Positions 1 through 8,405 of a stretch of 34,095 bases of DNA are shown piece after piece. The notes below the pieces were generated by a model. The model saw only the letters and a list, made by a program, of their open reading frames with translations. It was not told where the DNA came from and did not search any database. The first letter of the stretch is position 1, and each line of letters opens with the position of its first letter. Made by a program: the position numbers and the translations under genes. Origin of the DNA: Fidelibacterota bacterium (GTDB lineage Bacteria > Fidelibacterota > Fidelibacteria > Fidelibacterales > Fidelibacteraceae). The stretch is from assembly GCA_018400915.1 (NCBI GenBank), contig JAGYLW010000008.1, positions 1-34,095 on the forward strand, read 5' to 3'.

Positions 1-1476
1 GATAAAATGATATTCGGATTTCCCGCTGCGCACCTCTTCAAGAAAACGGTCGATGTTATGCAGTCCGCTGACGGCAGCGACCTTCAGGGTGGCGTTCCCG
101 ATCCTGATATTGGCTTCTTTCACTCCCTGCAGCCCGCGCACCGGGGTAAAATCGATCTGTTCCATATCGCTGCCCGTTATCAGATAATGGGCCGTCCGCA
201 ATGCGGCCTCCATGACTCCGCCGGATGCTCCGAAAATGACCCCGGCCCCGGTGGATTCACCCAGGGGATCGTCAAAACCTTCATCCGGCATGCGGGTGAA
301 ATCAATGCCGGCGATCTTCATCATCCGGCCGAACTCCCGGGTCGACAGCACCACATCCACATCCGGTTCGGCCTGTGTCACGGAAAGCTCCGGACGGCCC
401 GCTTCAAATTTCTTTGCCGTGCAGGGCATGATGGAAAGCACGAAGATCTTTTTCGGGTCGATACCGGTCTTGTTCGCATAATAGGATTTTATCACCGCAC
501 CCTGCATGCCCTGAGGGGATTTGCAGGTGGAGATGTATTCAAAGAGCTCGGGATAGAAATGTTCGACGTATTTGATCCAGCCGGGGGAACAGGAAGTGAA
601 GAGCGGTAATTTTTTTCCGGCGCGGATGCGTTCGATCAGTTCATGCGCTTCCTCCATGATGGTAAGGTCTGCGGCAAAGTTGGTGTCGAACACTTCATTG
701 ACGCCGATGCGCCGCAGGGCGGCGGGGATCTTCCCGGTGGATATGGTTCCGGGAGGCATCCCGAACTCTTCGCCGATCGCGACCCTGACGGCCGGGGCGA
801 CCTGGGCGATCACATGAACGTCGGGGTCGTTGATGGCCTCCCATGCCGCTTTCAGATAGCTCTTTTCACGAAGGGCGCCGACGGGACAGGCGGTCACGCA
901 CTGACCGCAGTACACGCAGGCGGTGGTGTTGAGGGACCGGTTCAACGCCGGGGCGACCTGGGAATAAAATCCGCGGTCGGTAAAGTCGATCGCGCCCACA
1001 TTCTGCACTTCGTGGCACATGCGCACACAGCGTCCGCAGAGAATGCATTTTTCCGGGTCCCGTTCCACGGCGGGACTGGCGAGGTCCAGCTTACCGGTGC
1101 GTTTTTCGCCCACATAGCGGTAGGAGCGCACTCCGTATTCTTCGGCGAGGTCCTGCAGGTCGCAGTTGCCGTTCCGCACGCAGATCAGGCAGTCTTTGGG
1201 ATGGTTCGCGATCAGCAGTTCGATAATGGATTTCCGCGAGCGCCGGACTTTTTTGGAATTGGTCTGCACGTCCATTCCCTCATGCACGGGAAAGGCGCAG
1301 GAGGGGACCAGCTGGCCGCCGCTGATCTCCACGACACAGATACGGCAGGCGCCGGTGGGGGAAAGATCGCTCATATGACAAAGCGTCGGGATCTTGATGC
1401 CTTCACGATGTGCAACCTGCAGGATGGTCTCACCGGGGTTTGCCCAGTAAGCATTGCTATTGATCTTTATGTTCAT
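1..1476 (-). CDS. hydA: NADH-dependent electron-bifurcating [FeFe] hydrogenase, catalytic subunit HydA (C-terminus outside window)
   Basis: Catalytic subunit of a trimeric HydABC hydrogenase that couples NADH and reduced ferredoxin to H2 in the cytoplasm. The ORF track misses this frame because it runs off the window; I translated 492 codons from the ATG at 1476, which follows GAGAGGA. The N-terminus has a [2Fe-2S] domain (C33, C44, C47, C60), then a His-Cys3 cluster motif (HPKDCLIC, C106), then two [4Fe-4S] motifs (CILCGRC near 144, CVYCGQC near 187). The H-cluster domain shows P1 as TSCSPGW (294-300), P2 as MPCTAKKFE (350-358) and FGASGGVMEAALR (415-427). The P3 motif with the last two cluster cysteines lies beyond the window edge. 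The start is 22 nt after the hydB stop. P1 differs from the textbook TSCCPxW. The subunit assignment is firm; the physiological direction is inferred. Confidence 0.95.
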   Translation of the reverse strand, partial: MNIKINSNAYWANPGETILQVAHREGIKIPTLCHMSDLSPTGACRICVVEISGGQLVPSCAFPVHEGMDVQTNSKKVRRSRKSIIELLIANHPKDCLICVRNGNCDLQDLAEEYGVRSYRYVGEKRTGKLDLASPAVERDPEKCILCGRCVRMCHEVQNVGAIDFTDRGFYSQVAPALNRSLNTTACVYCGQCVTACPVGALREKSYLKAAWEAINDPDVHVIAQVAPAVRVAIGEEFGMPPGTISTGKIPAALRRIGVNEVFDTNFAADLTIMEEAHELIERIRAGKKLPLFTSCSPGWIKYVEHFYPELFEYISTCKSPQGMQGAVIKSYYANKTGIDPKKIFVLSIMPCTAKKFEAGRPELSVTQAEPDVDVVLSTREFGRMMKIAGIDFTRMPDEGFDDPLGESTGAGVIFGASGGVMEAALRTAHYLITGSDMEQIDFTPVRGLQGVKEANIRIGNATLKVAAVSGLHNIDRFLEEVRSGKSEYHFI

Positions 1477-1498
1477 GTTATCCTCTCGGTTTCTGTGA

Positions 1499-3487
1499 TT
1501 ATTCGGCAATGATCGCATCAAAACGGCAGTTCAGTTCACACTGGCCGCAATGCGTGCATTTGTCCTGCTCGATATAGTGGGCCTCTTTCCGCTTCCCCCG
1601 GATGGCATCCACCGGGCAGCGCATCGCACAGAGCGTGCAGCCGGTGCATTTTTCCGCATCGATGGTATAGGTCAGCATTTGCCGGCAGGCTTTGGAAGGA
1701 CAGGTGCGGTCGTAGAGATGCGCTTCGTATTCGTCGCGGAAATACCGCAGGGTGCTGATCACCGGATTCGCTGCCGTTTGCCCGAGTCCGCAGAGTGAGG
1801 TGTCTTTGATCACATCCGCCAGGCGCTCCAGGTAAAGCATTCCCTGAAAACGCATCAGGGAATCCACTTCCGTCTCTTCTTCGCGGTAGCTTTTGGTAAT
1901 GCGCTCCAGGATCTCCAGCAGGCGTTTGGTGCCTTCGCGGCAGGGGATGCATTTCCCGCAGGATTCGGAAGTGATGAATTGCATGAAATATTTGGCAAGG
2001 TCCACCATGCAGGTGGATTCGTCCATGACCACGAGGCCGCCCGAACCCATCATCGCACCGACCTCCTTCAGGTTCTCGTAATCGATCCGGGTGTCGAGGA
2101 ATTGTTCGGGGAGTGCGCCGCCGGAAGGTCCGCCGATCTGTACGGCCTTGAAGTTTTTGCTGTCGGCGACACCGCCGCCGACAACGTAGATGATATCCCG
2201 GATCGTCGTTCCCATGGGAACTTCCACCAGCCCGGTGTTCACGACCTTTCCCGAGAGCGCAAAGATCTTCGTGCCTTTCGAGGAATCCGTTCCGATGGAG
2301 GAATACCAGTCCGCGCCCCTGCGGAAGATCAGCGGGACATTGGCAAGGGTTTCCACATTGTTGATAATCGTGGGTTTCCCGAACAGTCCGGAGACGGCGG
2401 GAAAGGGAGGACGGGGCCGGGGCATGCCGCGCTTTCCTTCAATACTGTGGATCAGGGCGGTTTCCTCGCCGCAGACAAAGGCGCCGGCGCCCTTTTTGAT
2501 CTTCAGGTCAAAATCAAAACCGCTGTTCAGAATGTTTGTTCCCAGCAGCCCGTAGGCTTTGGCGTCGGCAATGGTCTTTTCAAGCCGCGATATCGCCAGG
2601 GGGTATTCCGCACGGCAGTAGATGTATCCGGTGGAGGCACCGATGGCGTAAGCGGCGATGATCATGCCTTCAACGACGCGGTGCGGATCACCTTCAAGCA
2701 CGGCGCGGTCCATGAATGCGCCGGGATCGCCCTCGTCCGCATTACAGATCAGATATTTCTGATCGCTTGTGGTCCGATAAGCGAACTCCCATTTTTTTCC
2801 GGTCGGGAATCCGCCCCCGCCGCGGCCTCGCAGGCCCGCCTTCTTGGTGTCGTTGATGACATCCTGCGCCGACTTTCCGTTCAGGACATTGGACAGGGCT
2901 TCATAACCGCCGCGTGCCAGATACTGGTCGATGTTCTCGGGATCGATAATGCCGCAGTTCTCCAGGACCACTTTTTCCTGTATCTTAAAAAAAGGAATGT
3001 CCTGCAGGAAGGGGATTTCCGGCCAGACCGAGTCGTCCCCGCCGGGGTATTTGCCCAGCGCTTTCTGAATGACCGGCTCCTTGTTGAGGATGGTACGGTC
3101 GATGATCGTGGCAACATTGTCGGGAGTGACCCGCTTATAGGAAATGCGGGGATAGCCCGGGACCTTGACATCCACGATGACCTCCACCGCACAGAAACCG
3201 ACACATCCGACCGGAGTGAGCACGGCGTCGATACCGCGTTCCTTCAGCAATGCTTCGAACTTATCGAAAACGTCCTGTGCGCCGTTGGCAAGCCCGCAGG
3301 TTCCCATGCCGACCATGATCACCGGCTTGTCGGCATTCTCCAGCGATATCCGCGAACGCAGTTCGTTGATCTGTTCCGTGGTAACGCCGCTTCCCTTGTG
3401 ATCGATCCTGCCGTTGACCAGTTCGATGAACTGTTCCGCCGGGATATCCTTTGATAATAGTTCTTTGAATGTTTTCATGTTAGCCAT
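1499..3487 (-). CDS. hydB: Electron-bifurcating hydrogenase, NuoF-like FMN/NAD(H) subunit HydB
   Basis: Flavin subunit of the bifurcating hydrogenase, where NADH is oxidised or formed. Its 662 residues have the full HydB architecture. First comes a thioredoxin-like [2Fe-2S] domain (C64, C95, C99). Next is a NuoF core with the Gly-rich FMN loop RGRGGGGFPTG (220-230), NADEGDPGAF (249-258) and GAGAFVCGEE (333-342). Then comes the [4Fe-4S] site SCGKCIPC (509-516) with C566. Last is a C-terminal 2[4Fe-4S] ferredoxin domain (C614/617/620/624 and C644/647/650/654). The ATG at 3487 starts 4 nt after the hydC stop, so translation is probably coupled. A second ATG three codons in (3478) is also possible. 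Simple NuoF proteins lack both end domains, so HydB fits better than a complex I subunit. Confidence 0.96.
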   Translation of the reverse strand: MANMKTFKELLSKDIPAEQFIELVNGRIDHKGSGVTTEQINELRSRISLENADKPVIMVGMGTCGLANGAQDVFDKFEALLKERGIDAVLTPVGCVGFCAVEVIVDVKVPGYPRISYKRVTPDNVATIIDRTILNKEPVIQKALGKYPGGDDSVWPEIPFLQDIPFFKIQEKVVLENCGIIDPENIDQYLARGGYEALSNVLNGKSAQDVINDTKKAGLRGRGGGGFPTGKKWEFAYRTTSDQKYLICNADEGDPGAFMDRAVLEGDPHRVVEGMIIAAYAIGASTGYIYCRAEYPLAISRLEKTIADAKAYGLLGTNILNSGFDFDLKIKKGAGAFVCGEETALIHSIEGKRGMPRPRPPFPAVSGLFGKPTIINNVETLANVPLIFRRGADWYSSIGTDSSKGTKIFALSGKVVNTGLVEVPMGTTIRDIIYVVGGGVADSKNFKAVQIGGPSGGALPEQFLDTRIDYENLKEVGAMMGSGGLVVMDESTCMVDLAKYFMQFITSESCGKCIPCREGTKRLLEILERITKSYREEETEVDSLMRFQGMLYLERLADVIKDTSLCGLGQTAANPVISTLRYFRDEYEAHLYDRTCPSKACRQMLTYTIDAEKCTGCTLCAMRCPVDAIRGKRKEAHYIEQDKCTHCGQCELNCRFDAIIAE

Positions 3488-3491
3488 CCGA

Positions 3492-3947
3492 TCAATCTTT
3501 CTTTTTGTACTCGTTAATGAGCTTGTATACGGATTTTCCGGTAAGTCCTCCGTAATATTTCCCGTCGATCACGATCACCGGCGCAATACTGCAGGCACCG
3601 ATACAGGCAACGGTCTCGATGGTGAACTGCTGGTCCCTTGTGGTTTCCCCGGCGGAGATCCCCAGTTCCGCTTCCAGGGTTTCCAGGATATCCAGCGATC
3701 CTTTCACATGACAGGCCGTGCCGCGGCAGACGCGGATCACATGCTTGCCGAGAGGTGTCAGGCGGAACTGATTATAGAACGTCGCCACACCGTACACCCG
3801 GCTGGTCGGAACACCGACATGCTTTGCTACCCGTATAATGTCCTCTTCAGGAAGATAACCGCGGATCTCCTGAATGTCCTGAAGCATCGCGATCAGGCCG
3901 GATGCGTCATTTTTCGGGTATTTTTTGTAGATTGCCTCTGAACTCAT
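3492..3947 (-). CDS. hydC: Electron-bifurcating hydrogenase, NuoE-like [2Fe-2S] subunit HydC
   Basis: Small electron-transfer subunit of HydABC with a thioredoxin-like [2Fe-2S] fold, as in NuoE. The 151-residue protein has the four cluster cysteines C74, C79, C115 and C119 in the contexts VCRGTACH and CIGACSIAP. The N-terminal helical region ending near PTSRVYGVATFY is typical of NuoE/HydC. The ATG at 3947 follows a strong AAGGAG site. It is the first gene of the leftward hydCBA operon, and a good promoter lies about 45-75 nt upstream. A lone NuoE of another complex is unlikely because hydB and hydA follow directly. Confidence 0.96.
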   Translation of the reverse strand: MSSEAIYKKYPKNDASGLIAMLQDIQEIRGYLPEEDIIRVAKHVGVPTSRVYGVATFYNQFRLTPLGKHVIRVCRGTACHVKGSLDILETLEAELGISAGETTRDQQFTIETVACIGACSIAPVIVIDGKYYGGLTGKSVYKLINEYKKKD

Positions 3948-3993
3948 ATGGCTCCTTTTTGCTGCGGATGAACCCCGTTATAAACTAACGAAG

Positions 3994-4022
3994 ATTATAA
4001 TGAGAGGAGGCATTTAATACAA
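3994..4022 (-). promoter_or_regulatory. Sigma-70-like promoter of hydCBA
   Basis: Read leftward, the sequence has TTGTAT, a 17-bp spacer and a perfect TATAAT. It would start a short leader of about 40 nt carrying the AAGGAG site of hydC. The fit is good and the position is right; no transcript data are available. Confidence 0.65.
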
Positions 4023-4152
4023 GTAAAACCGGAAAAATTTGGAAGGAAATGGTGAATTTTTTAAGAATTTCCGAAAAAATAAAAATACAGCTTTACAGCA
4101 GTCGTCCGGAAAGTGCATCTTTCCCTGAGTGCGGCAGTGTCCACGGGATTTT

Positions 4153-4218
4153 CACAGCCCCGCGTTTTCCGAAGAAACGGTATGATACCCTGCGCGGGGT
4201 CCTGTGGGCCGTTTTTTT
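4153..4218 (+). terminator. Large GC-rich hairpin with T7 tract upstream of yajC; possible 3' end of a small structured RNA
   Basis: CACAGCCCCGCG (4153-4164) pairs with CGCGGGG (4193-4199) and CTGTG (4202-4206), leaving a 2-nt bulge. This gives 12 base pairs around a 28-nt loop that can fold further. GGCCG and seven T residues (4212-4218) follow. A separate perfect hairpin, GGAAAG/CTTTCC, sits just upstream at 4108-4124. This resembles an intrinsic terminator on the plus strand, but no plus-strand gene precedes it: the nearest upstream feature is the leftward hydC promoter. It may end an unannotated small RNA. The rest of 3948-4315 holds only the two promoters and a doubtful 65-codon ORF. Confidence 0.5.
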
Positions 4219-4257
4219 CAGGAACCGGTTTTTCATGCGATCTTGAATCTTTAATGC

Positions 4258-4310
4258 TTGATTATTATTCTATATTTCCGTATGATTTATAGATTTGAAA
4301 ACGTGAGGAG
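4258..4310 (+). promoter_or_regulatory. Promoter and ribosome binding site of yajC
   Basis: TTGATT (4258-4263), a 17-bp spacer and TATGAT (4281-4286) form a good sigma-70-like promoter. AGGAG at 4306-4310 is the ribosome binding site for the yajC ATG at 4316. The leader would be only about 25 nt. It lies downstream of the hairpin/T7 element, so yajC transcription need not pass through that element. Confidence 0.6.
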
Positions 4311-4315
4311 AAATT

Positions 4316-4657
4316 ATGTTATCAATTATGTTACAGGCAGCCAACGGTGCTGCCGAAGGTTCAGGCCGCGGCGGCATTATGAGCTTTCTTCCCTTTATCC
4401 TGATCATTGTGATCCTGTGGTTCCTGATGATCATGCCGCAGCGCAAGCGTCAGAAAGAGACCAAGAAGATGCTCGAAACGCTTCAGCCCAAGGACAAAGT
4501 GGTCACGATCGGCGGTATCATTGCAACGGTTCAGAAAGTAAAGAACGATATCGTGGTACTGGGTCTCGGCAAAGACGTCCAGATGGAAGTGCGCAAAAGT
4601 GCGATCGCATCCAAGCTGGGAGATGAACCGAAAAAAGACACGGAAACCAAAAAGTAA
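4316..4657 (+). CDS. yajC: Preprotein translocase subunit YajC
   Basis: Small single-span inner-membrane protein that associates with SecDF and the SecYEG translocon. The 113-residue protein has a short N-terminus, one membrane segment at about residues 22-40, and the hallmark MPQRKRQKE immediately after it. A cytoplasmic SH3-like domain follows (KDKVVTIGGIIATV). Length and layout match the family. An AGGAG site precedes the ATG. In many bacteria yajC is followed by secD and secF; here def and fmt follow instead, so the gene seems to have been rewired into a translation-related run. Confidence 0.93.
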   Translation: MLSIMLQAANGAAEGSGRGGIMSFLPFILIIVILWFLMIMPQRKRQKETKKMLETLQPKDKVVTIGGIIATVQKVKNDIVVLGLGKDVQMEVRKSAIASKLGDEPKKDTETKK

Positions 4658-4658
4658 A

Positions 4659-4696
4659 AAAACGTTCGTAACGGTCCATGGCTGAACGGACGTTTT
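4659..4696 (+). other. Inverted repeat between yajC and def, possible weak terminator
   Basis: AAAACGTTCG (4659-4668) pairs with CGGACGTTTT (4687-4696) over 10 positions, one a T-G wobble, around an 18-nt loop. The T run is only the four T residues inside the stem, so it is at best a leaky terminator or attenuator within the yajC-def run. Confidence 0.35.
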
Positions 4697-4710
4697 CTGG
4701 ATGAAATCCC

Positions 4711-5217
4711 ATGCTTTTGCCTGTCCGGATCTACGGCGATCCTATTCTGAGAAAAAAGCTGGCGGCAGCCGGCTCTCCTGAGGAGGTGCTCCCCCATCTT
4801 CCGGATATGATCGAAACGATGTACGATGATGACGGCATCGGCCTTTCGGCGAATCAGGTGGGACTGAACAAGCGTTTTTTCATTATTGGGGAAGCGGCCT
4901 TTGAAAACGGCCGTCCGGATTCCGTATTCATCGATCCCGTGATCCTTGGCGCTTCCGATGAAACCGGGGATTACGAGGAGGGTTGTTTGTCCGTACCCGG
5001 CATCCGGGAGGATGTGGAACGGCCGCTGACGGTCACGGTGCGTTATACGGACCCGCAGGGTGAAAAACGCGAAGAGATCCTCACCGGCCTTGCGGCCCGC
5101 GTTTTCCAGCATGAATTCGATCATATCAACGGCATTTTCTTTGTCGACCGCATTTCCTCGCTGCGCCGCACCCTGATCAGCGGCAAATTAAAAAAACTCA
5201 TCAATCAGCATTCCTAG
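4711..5217 (+). CDS. def: Peptide deformylase
   Basis: Metalloenzyme that removes the formyl group from the N-terminal methionine of new proteins. All three family motifs are present in 168 residues: GIGLSANQVG (42-51), EGCLSVPG (90-97) and QHEFDH (133-138). The metal ligands are C92, H134 and H138, with E135 as the general base. The length is normal for the family. It lies 4 nt before fmt, whose product adds the formyl group that Def removes; this is a classic pairing. The ATG at 4711 has only a weak GGATGAA-like binding site. Confidence 0.97.
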   Translation: MLLPVRIYGDPILRKKLAAAGSPEEVLPHLPDMIETMYDDDGIGLSANQVGLNKRFFIIGEAAFENGRPDSVFIDPVILGASDETGDYEEGCLSVPGIREDVERPLTVTVRYTDPQGEKREEILTGLAARVFQHEFDHINGIFFVDRISSLRRTLISGKLKKLINQHS

Positions 5218-5221
5218 GCCC

Positions 5222-6151
5222 ATGAAGATCGTATTTATGGGTACACCGGCCTTTGCCGTTCCGGCTCTCGGGGCGCTTCATGCCTCCCGGCATGAGGTGC
5301 TTGCCGTGGTGACGGCCCCCGATAAACCCCGGGGTCGGGGTCAAAGAACCCGTGCTTCAGAGGTCAGACAAAAAGCGGCGGAGCTGGGCCTTCCGGTACT
5401 GCAGCCCCGCAAGCTGAAGGATCCTTCCTTTATTGCGGCACTGAAGCAATATGAGGCGGACATTTACGTTGTTGTCGCCTTTCGCATCCTTCCTCCCGAA
5501 ATCTACACCCTGCCGCCCCTCGGAGCGGTGAACGCGCATGCTTCGCTGCTGCCGAAATACCGCGGTGCCGCGCCCATCCACTGGGCGGTGTATCACGGTG
5601 AAAAGGAAACGGGCGTTACGGTGTTCCGGATCGAGCGTACGGTGGACACGGGAAAGATCATCCATCAGCGCCGCATTCCCGTTGAAGAGGAAGAGAGCAC
5701 CGGTGACCTTTATGACAAGCTTAAAATCCTTGCCGCCCGGACGCTGACCGAAGCACTGGAGAAGATCGAAAACGGGGAAGCGGAATACCGCCCCCAGAAT
5801 GCGGAAGCGTCCCGTCCCGCGCCGAAGATCCGTCCCGGTGACGGGAAACTCGATTTTCAAAAGCAGGGGAAGCAGCTGTGCCGTGCGGTACGGGCATTCG
5901 CTCCGCGGCCGGGAGCGTATTTTTATCTGGACGGCAGACGCATCAAGGTTCTGAAAGCCTCTTTTGAGAAAGCTCCCGGCACGCATCCCGGGAAGATATC
6001 GTTCCTGTCTAAAAAACGTTTTGCCATTCACTGCAAAGACGGATTATTTCTTCCGCTGGTACTGCAGTCCCCCGGGAAAAGGGAAATGGACGCGGGCAGC
6101 TGGATGAACGGCGCCGGCCTTTCGGAGGGGGAAAGCGTTGAAGGCTATTGA
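5222..6151 (+). CDS. fmt: Methionyl-tRNA formyltransferase
   Basis: Transfers a formyl group from 10-formyl-tetrahydrofolate to initiator Met-tRNA. The 309-residue protein has the formyltransferase fold with the catalytic triad N104, H106 and D142. These sit in AVNAHASLLP and RTVDTGKII, with the family loop PKYRGAAPIHWA between them. The C-terminal tRNA-binding domain (roughly residues 205-309) is present. The start 4 nt after the def stop suggests one transcript. It ends at a TGA that overlaps a TTG start proposed by the ORF track for rsmB, which I do not accept. Confidence 0.97.
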   Translation: MKIVFMGTPAFAVPALGALHASRHEVLAVVTAPDKPRGRGQRTRASEVRQKAAELGLPVLQPRKLKDPSFIAALKQYEADIYVVVAFRILPPEIYTLPPLGAVNAHASLLPKYRGAAPIHWAVYHGEKETGVTVFRIERTVDTGKIIHQRRIPVEEEESTGDLYDKLKILAARTLTEALEKIENGEAEYRPQNAEASRPAPKIRPGDGKLDFQKQGKQLCRAVRAFAPRPGAYFYLDGRRIKVLKASFEKAPGTHPGKISFLSKKRFAIHCKDGLFLPLVLQSPGKREMDAGSWMNGAGLSEGESVEGY

Positions 6152-6231
6152 GCACGGAATACCGGATACGGACCGGCGGCAAAGGGTCCCGGCCCGGCGT
6201 CCGGAATGACAGTACGGGGGATCGATCACCT

Positions 6232-7533
6232 ATGCTTCAGGCTTCCCGCATATATGCACACCGCATTCTTTACGACTGGTTTACCGGCAGTGAACATATA
6301 GAGCATCTTCTGCATTTTGAGGACAGCGGGCTCGAAGCGCAGGACCGGCGTTTTGCAGAGTCCCTGATCCATCACGTGATCATGCATCGGCGCATGCTTG
6401 AGCATATTGTCAGCCGTTTTTACCGGAAAAAGCCTAAAAAAGCGATCTTGATCGTGCTTCTGATCGGCGCCTGCGAGATCCTGTACATGCAGGTCCGCGA
6501 CCACGCCGCGGTGCACACGGCGGTGGAACTGGCGGCGCATATTGACCGCCGCTCGAAGGACTTTGTGAACGCCGTTCTGCGGAAAGTGCTGGTGTTCCGG
6601 GAAGCGGAGTGGCCCGCGCTTCAGAAGGATCCCCGGGTTCCCCCCGGTATCCGTTATGATTTTCCGGACTGGCTGATCCGGCGCTGGTCGCAGCAATTCG
6701 GCTCCGAGACCCCGGAATTGCTTGCCTCCCTCAACGAGCGGCCTGAAAAAACGGCGCGCATCGTCCGGACAGAGGCCCGTGACAGGATCATTCAGGCATT
6801 GCGGGAAATGCAGGTTTTTGCCGGAGTAAGCGATTATCATCCGGATTATGTCTTCATCCGCTCCTGGCAGAAGCTTCTGCAGCACGCCCTGTTCCGGGAG
6901 GGATATCTGACCGCCCAGGATGTTTCCGCCGTATTCCCGGTACGGCTTATTGCGGAGGATGCTCCGGGGTCCGTGGCGGATATCTGCTGCGCGCCCGGCG
7001 GGAAACTGGGTGCGCTCCGCCAGTACTGTCCGCCGGAGACCCCCGTGCACGGCTACGACCGCAGTGAGATGCGGATCGCGGAGACGCGGAAGAACCTGGC
7101 ACGTGCCGGTATGGGGGAGATCCCTTTGCAGAGGGCCGATGCGGCGAAGGATGATTACCCGGGATATTCGCACATCCTTGCGGACGTGCCCTGTTCGGGA
7201 TTCGGCGTGATCCGCAAAAGGCCGGACCTGCGCTGGCGCCGTAAGGAGGAAGACATGCCGCAGCTTCTTGCGCTTCAGCGGGATATTCTTGACAACATTT
7301 CGAAGGATGTGAAGCCCGGCGGTTTGCTGGTCTACAGCACCTGTACCTTCGACAAGGAGGAAAACATGGGAAATATCCGGCGCTTTCTGCAACGCCACCC
7401 CTCGTTCAGGATCCGCCCGGCGGACCCCGCCTTATTTCCCCGGGAACTGATCACGCCGGAAGGCGCCGTTGCAAGCTATCCCCACCGGCATTTCTGTGAA
7501 GGTTCATTTGCTATTGCTTTACAAAAACATTAA
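6232..7533 (+). CDS. rsmB: 16S rRNA (cytosine-C5)-methyltransferase RsmB
   Basis: Methylates C967 of 16S rRNA using S-adenosylmethionine. The N-terminus is a NusB-like RNA-binding domain (about residues 1-130). The C-terminal domain is the Rossmann methyltransferase with CCAPGGK for SAM binding, DVPCSGFGV with the release cysteine, and YSTCTFDKEEN with the catalytic cysteine. I start at the ATG at 6232, giving 433 residues, because homology begins at once there (MLQASRIYAHRIL). The ORF-track TTG start at 6148 would add 28 unconserved residues. GGGGG at 6216-6220 may serve as the binding site. The def-fmt-rsmB order is conserved in many bacteria. Confidence 0.94.
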   Translation: MLQASRIYAHRILYDWFTGSEHIEHLLHFEDSGLEAQDRRFAESLIHHVIMHRRMLEHIVSRFYRKKPKKAILIVLLIGACEILYMQVRDHAAVHTAVELAAHIDRRSKDFVNAVLRKVLVFREAEWPALQKDPRVPPGIRYDFPDWLIRRWSQQFGSETPELLASLNERPEKTARIVRTEARDRIIQALREMQVFAGVSDYHPDYVFIRSWQKLLQHALFREGYLTAQDVSAVFPVRLIAEDAPGSVADICCAPGGKLGALRQYCPPETPVHGYDRSEMRIAETRKNLARAGMGEIPLQRADAAKDDYPGYSHILADVPCSGFGVIRKRPDLRWRRKEEDMPQLLALQRDILDNISKDVKPGGLLVYSTCTFDKEENMGNIRRFLQRHPSFRIRPADPALFPRELITPEGAVASYPHRHFCEGSFAIALQKH

Positions 7534-7541
7534 ATTTTACA

Positions 7542-8402
7542 ATGAACAAGAAAAAGAAGGTAAAGATCCTGATCGAAAAGACAAAACATCCGGCAAAAAA
7601 ACGGACATGGAAAAAGCGTTTCCGGAATTTTGTCGTTTTTGTTGCCGTCTTTGCCTTTTTTTCCGTGATCGCCGTGCTTCTGATCAATTTTGTGGTCATG
7701 CCGGAATTTACCCGCCAGGACCAGGAACGCATTCTGCTGGATGTGGAGGGCCTGAGCTGGGAGGAGGCGCGCGAACTGCTTATCCTGGAAAAATTCACCC
7801 CGGTACGCGGAAAGTCCATTCCCCGGAGTGATATTGAACCGTTCAAGGTGGTCGCACAAATGCCCCGGCCCGGCACCAGGGTCAAGCTCGGCCGCCGCGT
7901 CTATCTTGACATCAGCGTTCCGCTGGAAAATGTGGTCTTTCCGGACCTTCGCGGAAAGACGCTGCGCAGCGCCCGCATACTGATAGAAGAGAAGAATCTG
8001 ATCATCGATTCCGTTTCCTATGGTTTTTCCGACATGCCCCGGGAGGTGATTTACTGGCAGTCCGTCCCTCCGGAGGAATCCGTCCGTCCGGGAACCAAGG
8101 TACATCTGAAGATCAGTCTCGGCCTCAGCAACTGGACCGTTCCCAACGTTACCAATATGAGCCTGCAGGATGCCCATAAAGCCATCAACGATGCCGGCCT
8201 CCGCATCGGCACCGTGACCTATCAGGACCGTAATGACCTGCTTCCCAATACAGTGATCTACCAGTCCGTGCCCGGTACCACGGACCTCTCCGTTCCCCGG
8301 CCCATCGACCTTGTCGTCAGCCGTTACAGTGAAGAAGATGAAGAAAGCGGGGAAAATCAGGGGGCGGAAGCCGGACAGGAACAGGAACAGGAACAGGAAT
8401 AG
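7542..8402 (+). CDS. Membrane-anchored PASTA-repeat protein without a kinase domain
   Basis: The 286-residue protein has a very basic cytoplasmic N-terminus, one membrane segment (about residues 30-52) and three tandem PASTA repeats (about 66-125, 126-195 and 196-265). Repeat ends are recognisable as VVAQMPRPGTRV, VIYWQSVPPEESV and VIYQSVPGTTDL. PASTA domains bind peptidoglycan fragments or muropeptides in Ser/Thr kinases and penicillin-binding proteins. This protein has neither a kinase nor a transpeptidase domain. The acidic tail ends in a run of EQ dipeptides encoded by an ACAGGA tandem repeat, which may vary by slippage. It sits 8 nt after rsmB. A wall-sensing or periplasmic scaffold role is inferred. 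Confidence 0.85.
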   Translation: MNKKKKVKILIEKTKHPAKKRTWKKRFRNFVVFVAVFAFFSVIAVLLINFVVMPEFTRQDQERILLDVEGLSWEEARELLILEKFTPVRGKSIPRSDIEPFKVVAQMPRPGTRVKLGRRVYLDISVPLENVVFPDLRGKTLRSARILIEEKNLIIDSVSYGFSDMPREVIYWQSVPPEESVRPGTKVHLKISLGLSNWTVPNVTNMSLQDAHKAINDAGLRIGTVTYQDRNDLLPNTVIYQSVPGTTDLSVPRPIDLVVSRYSEEDEESGENQGAEAGQEQEQEQE

Positions 8403-8405
8403 GCC

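Noticed and set aside
1979-3454. 491-codon plus-strand ORF antisense to hydB, and similar long antisense ORFs (643-1512, 6226-7398, 7530-8804, 12528-13709, 32178-33542)
   Set aside because: They are mirror frames of well-identified genes in GC-rich DNA, with His/Gly/Arg/Asp-rich products and no domains.
4049-4246. 65-codon ORF upstream of yajC
   Set aside because: It runs through the GC-rich hairpin and T7 tract, has no recognisable domain, and its GGAAGG site is too close to the ATG. The RNA structure explains the region better.
6148-6231. TTG start extending rsmB upstream
   Set aside because: The added 28 residues have no family similarity and the RsmB N-terminal domain begins right at the ATG at 6232.
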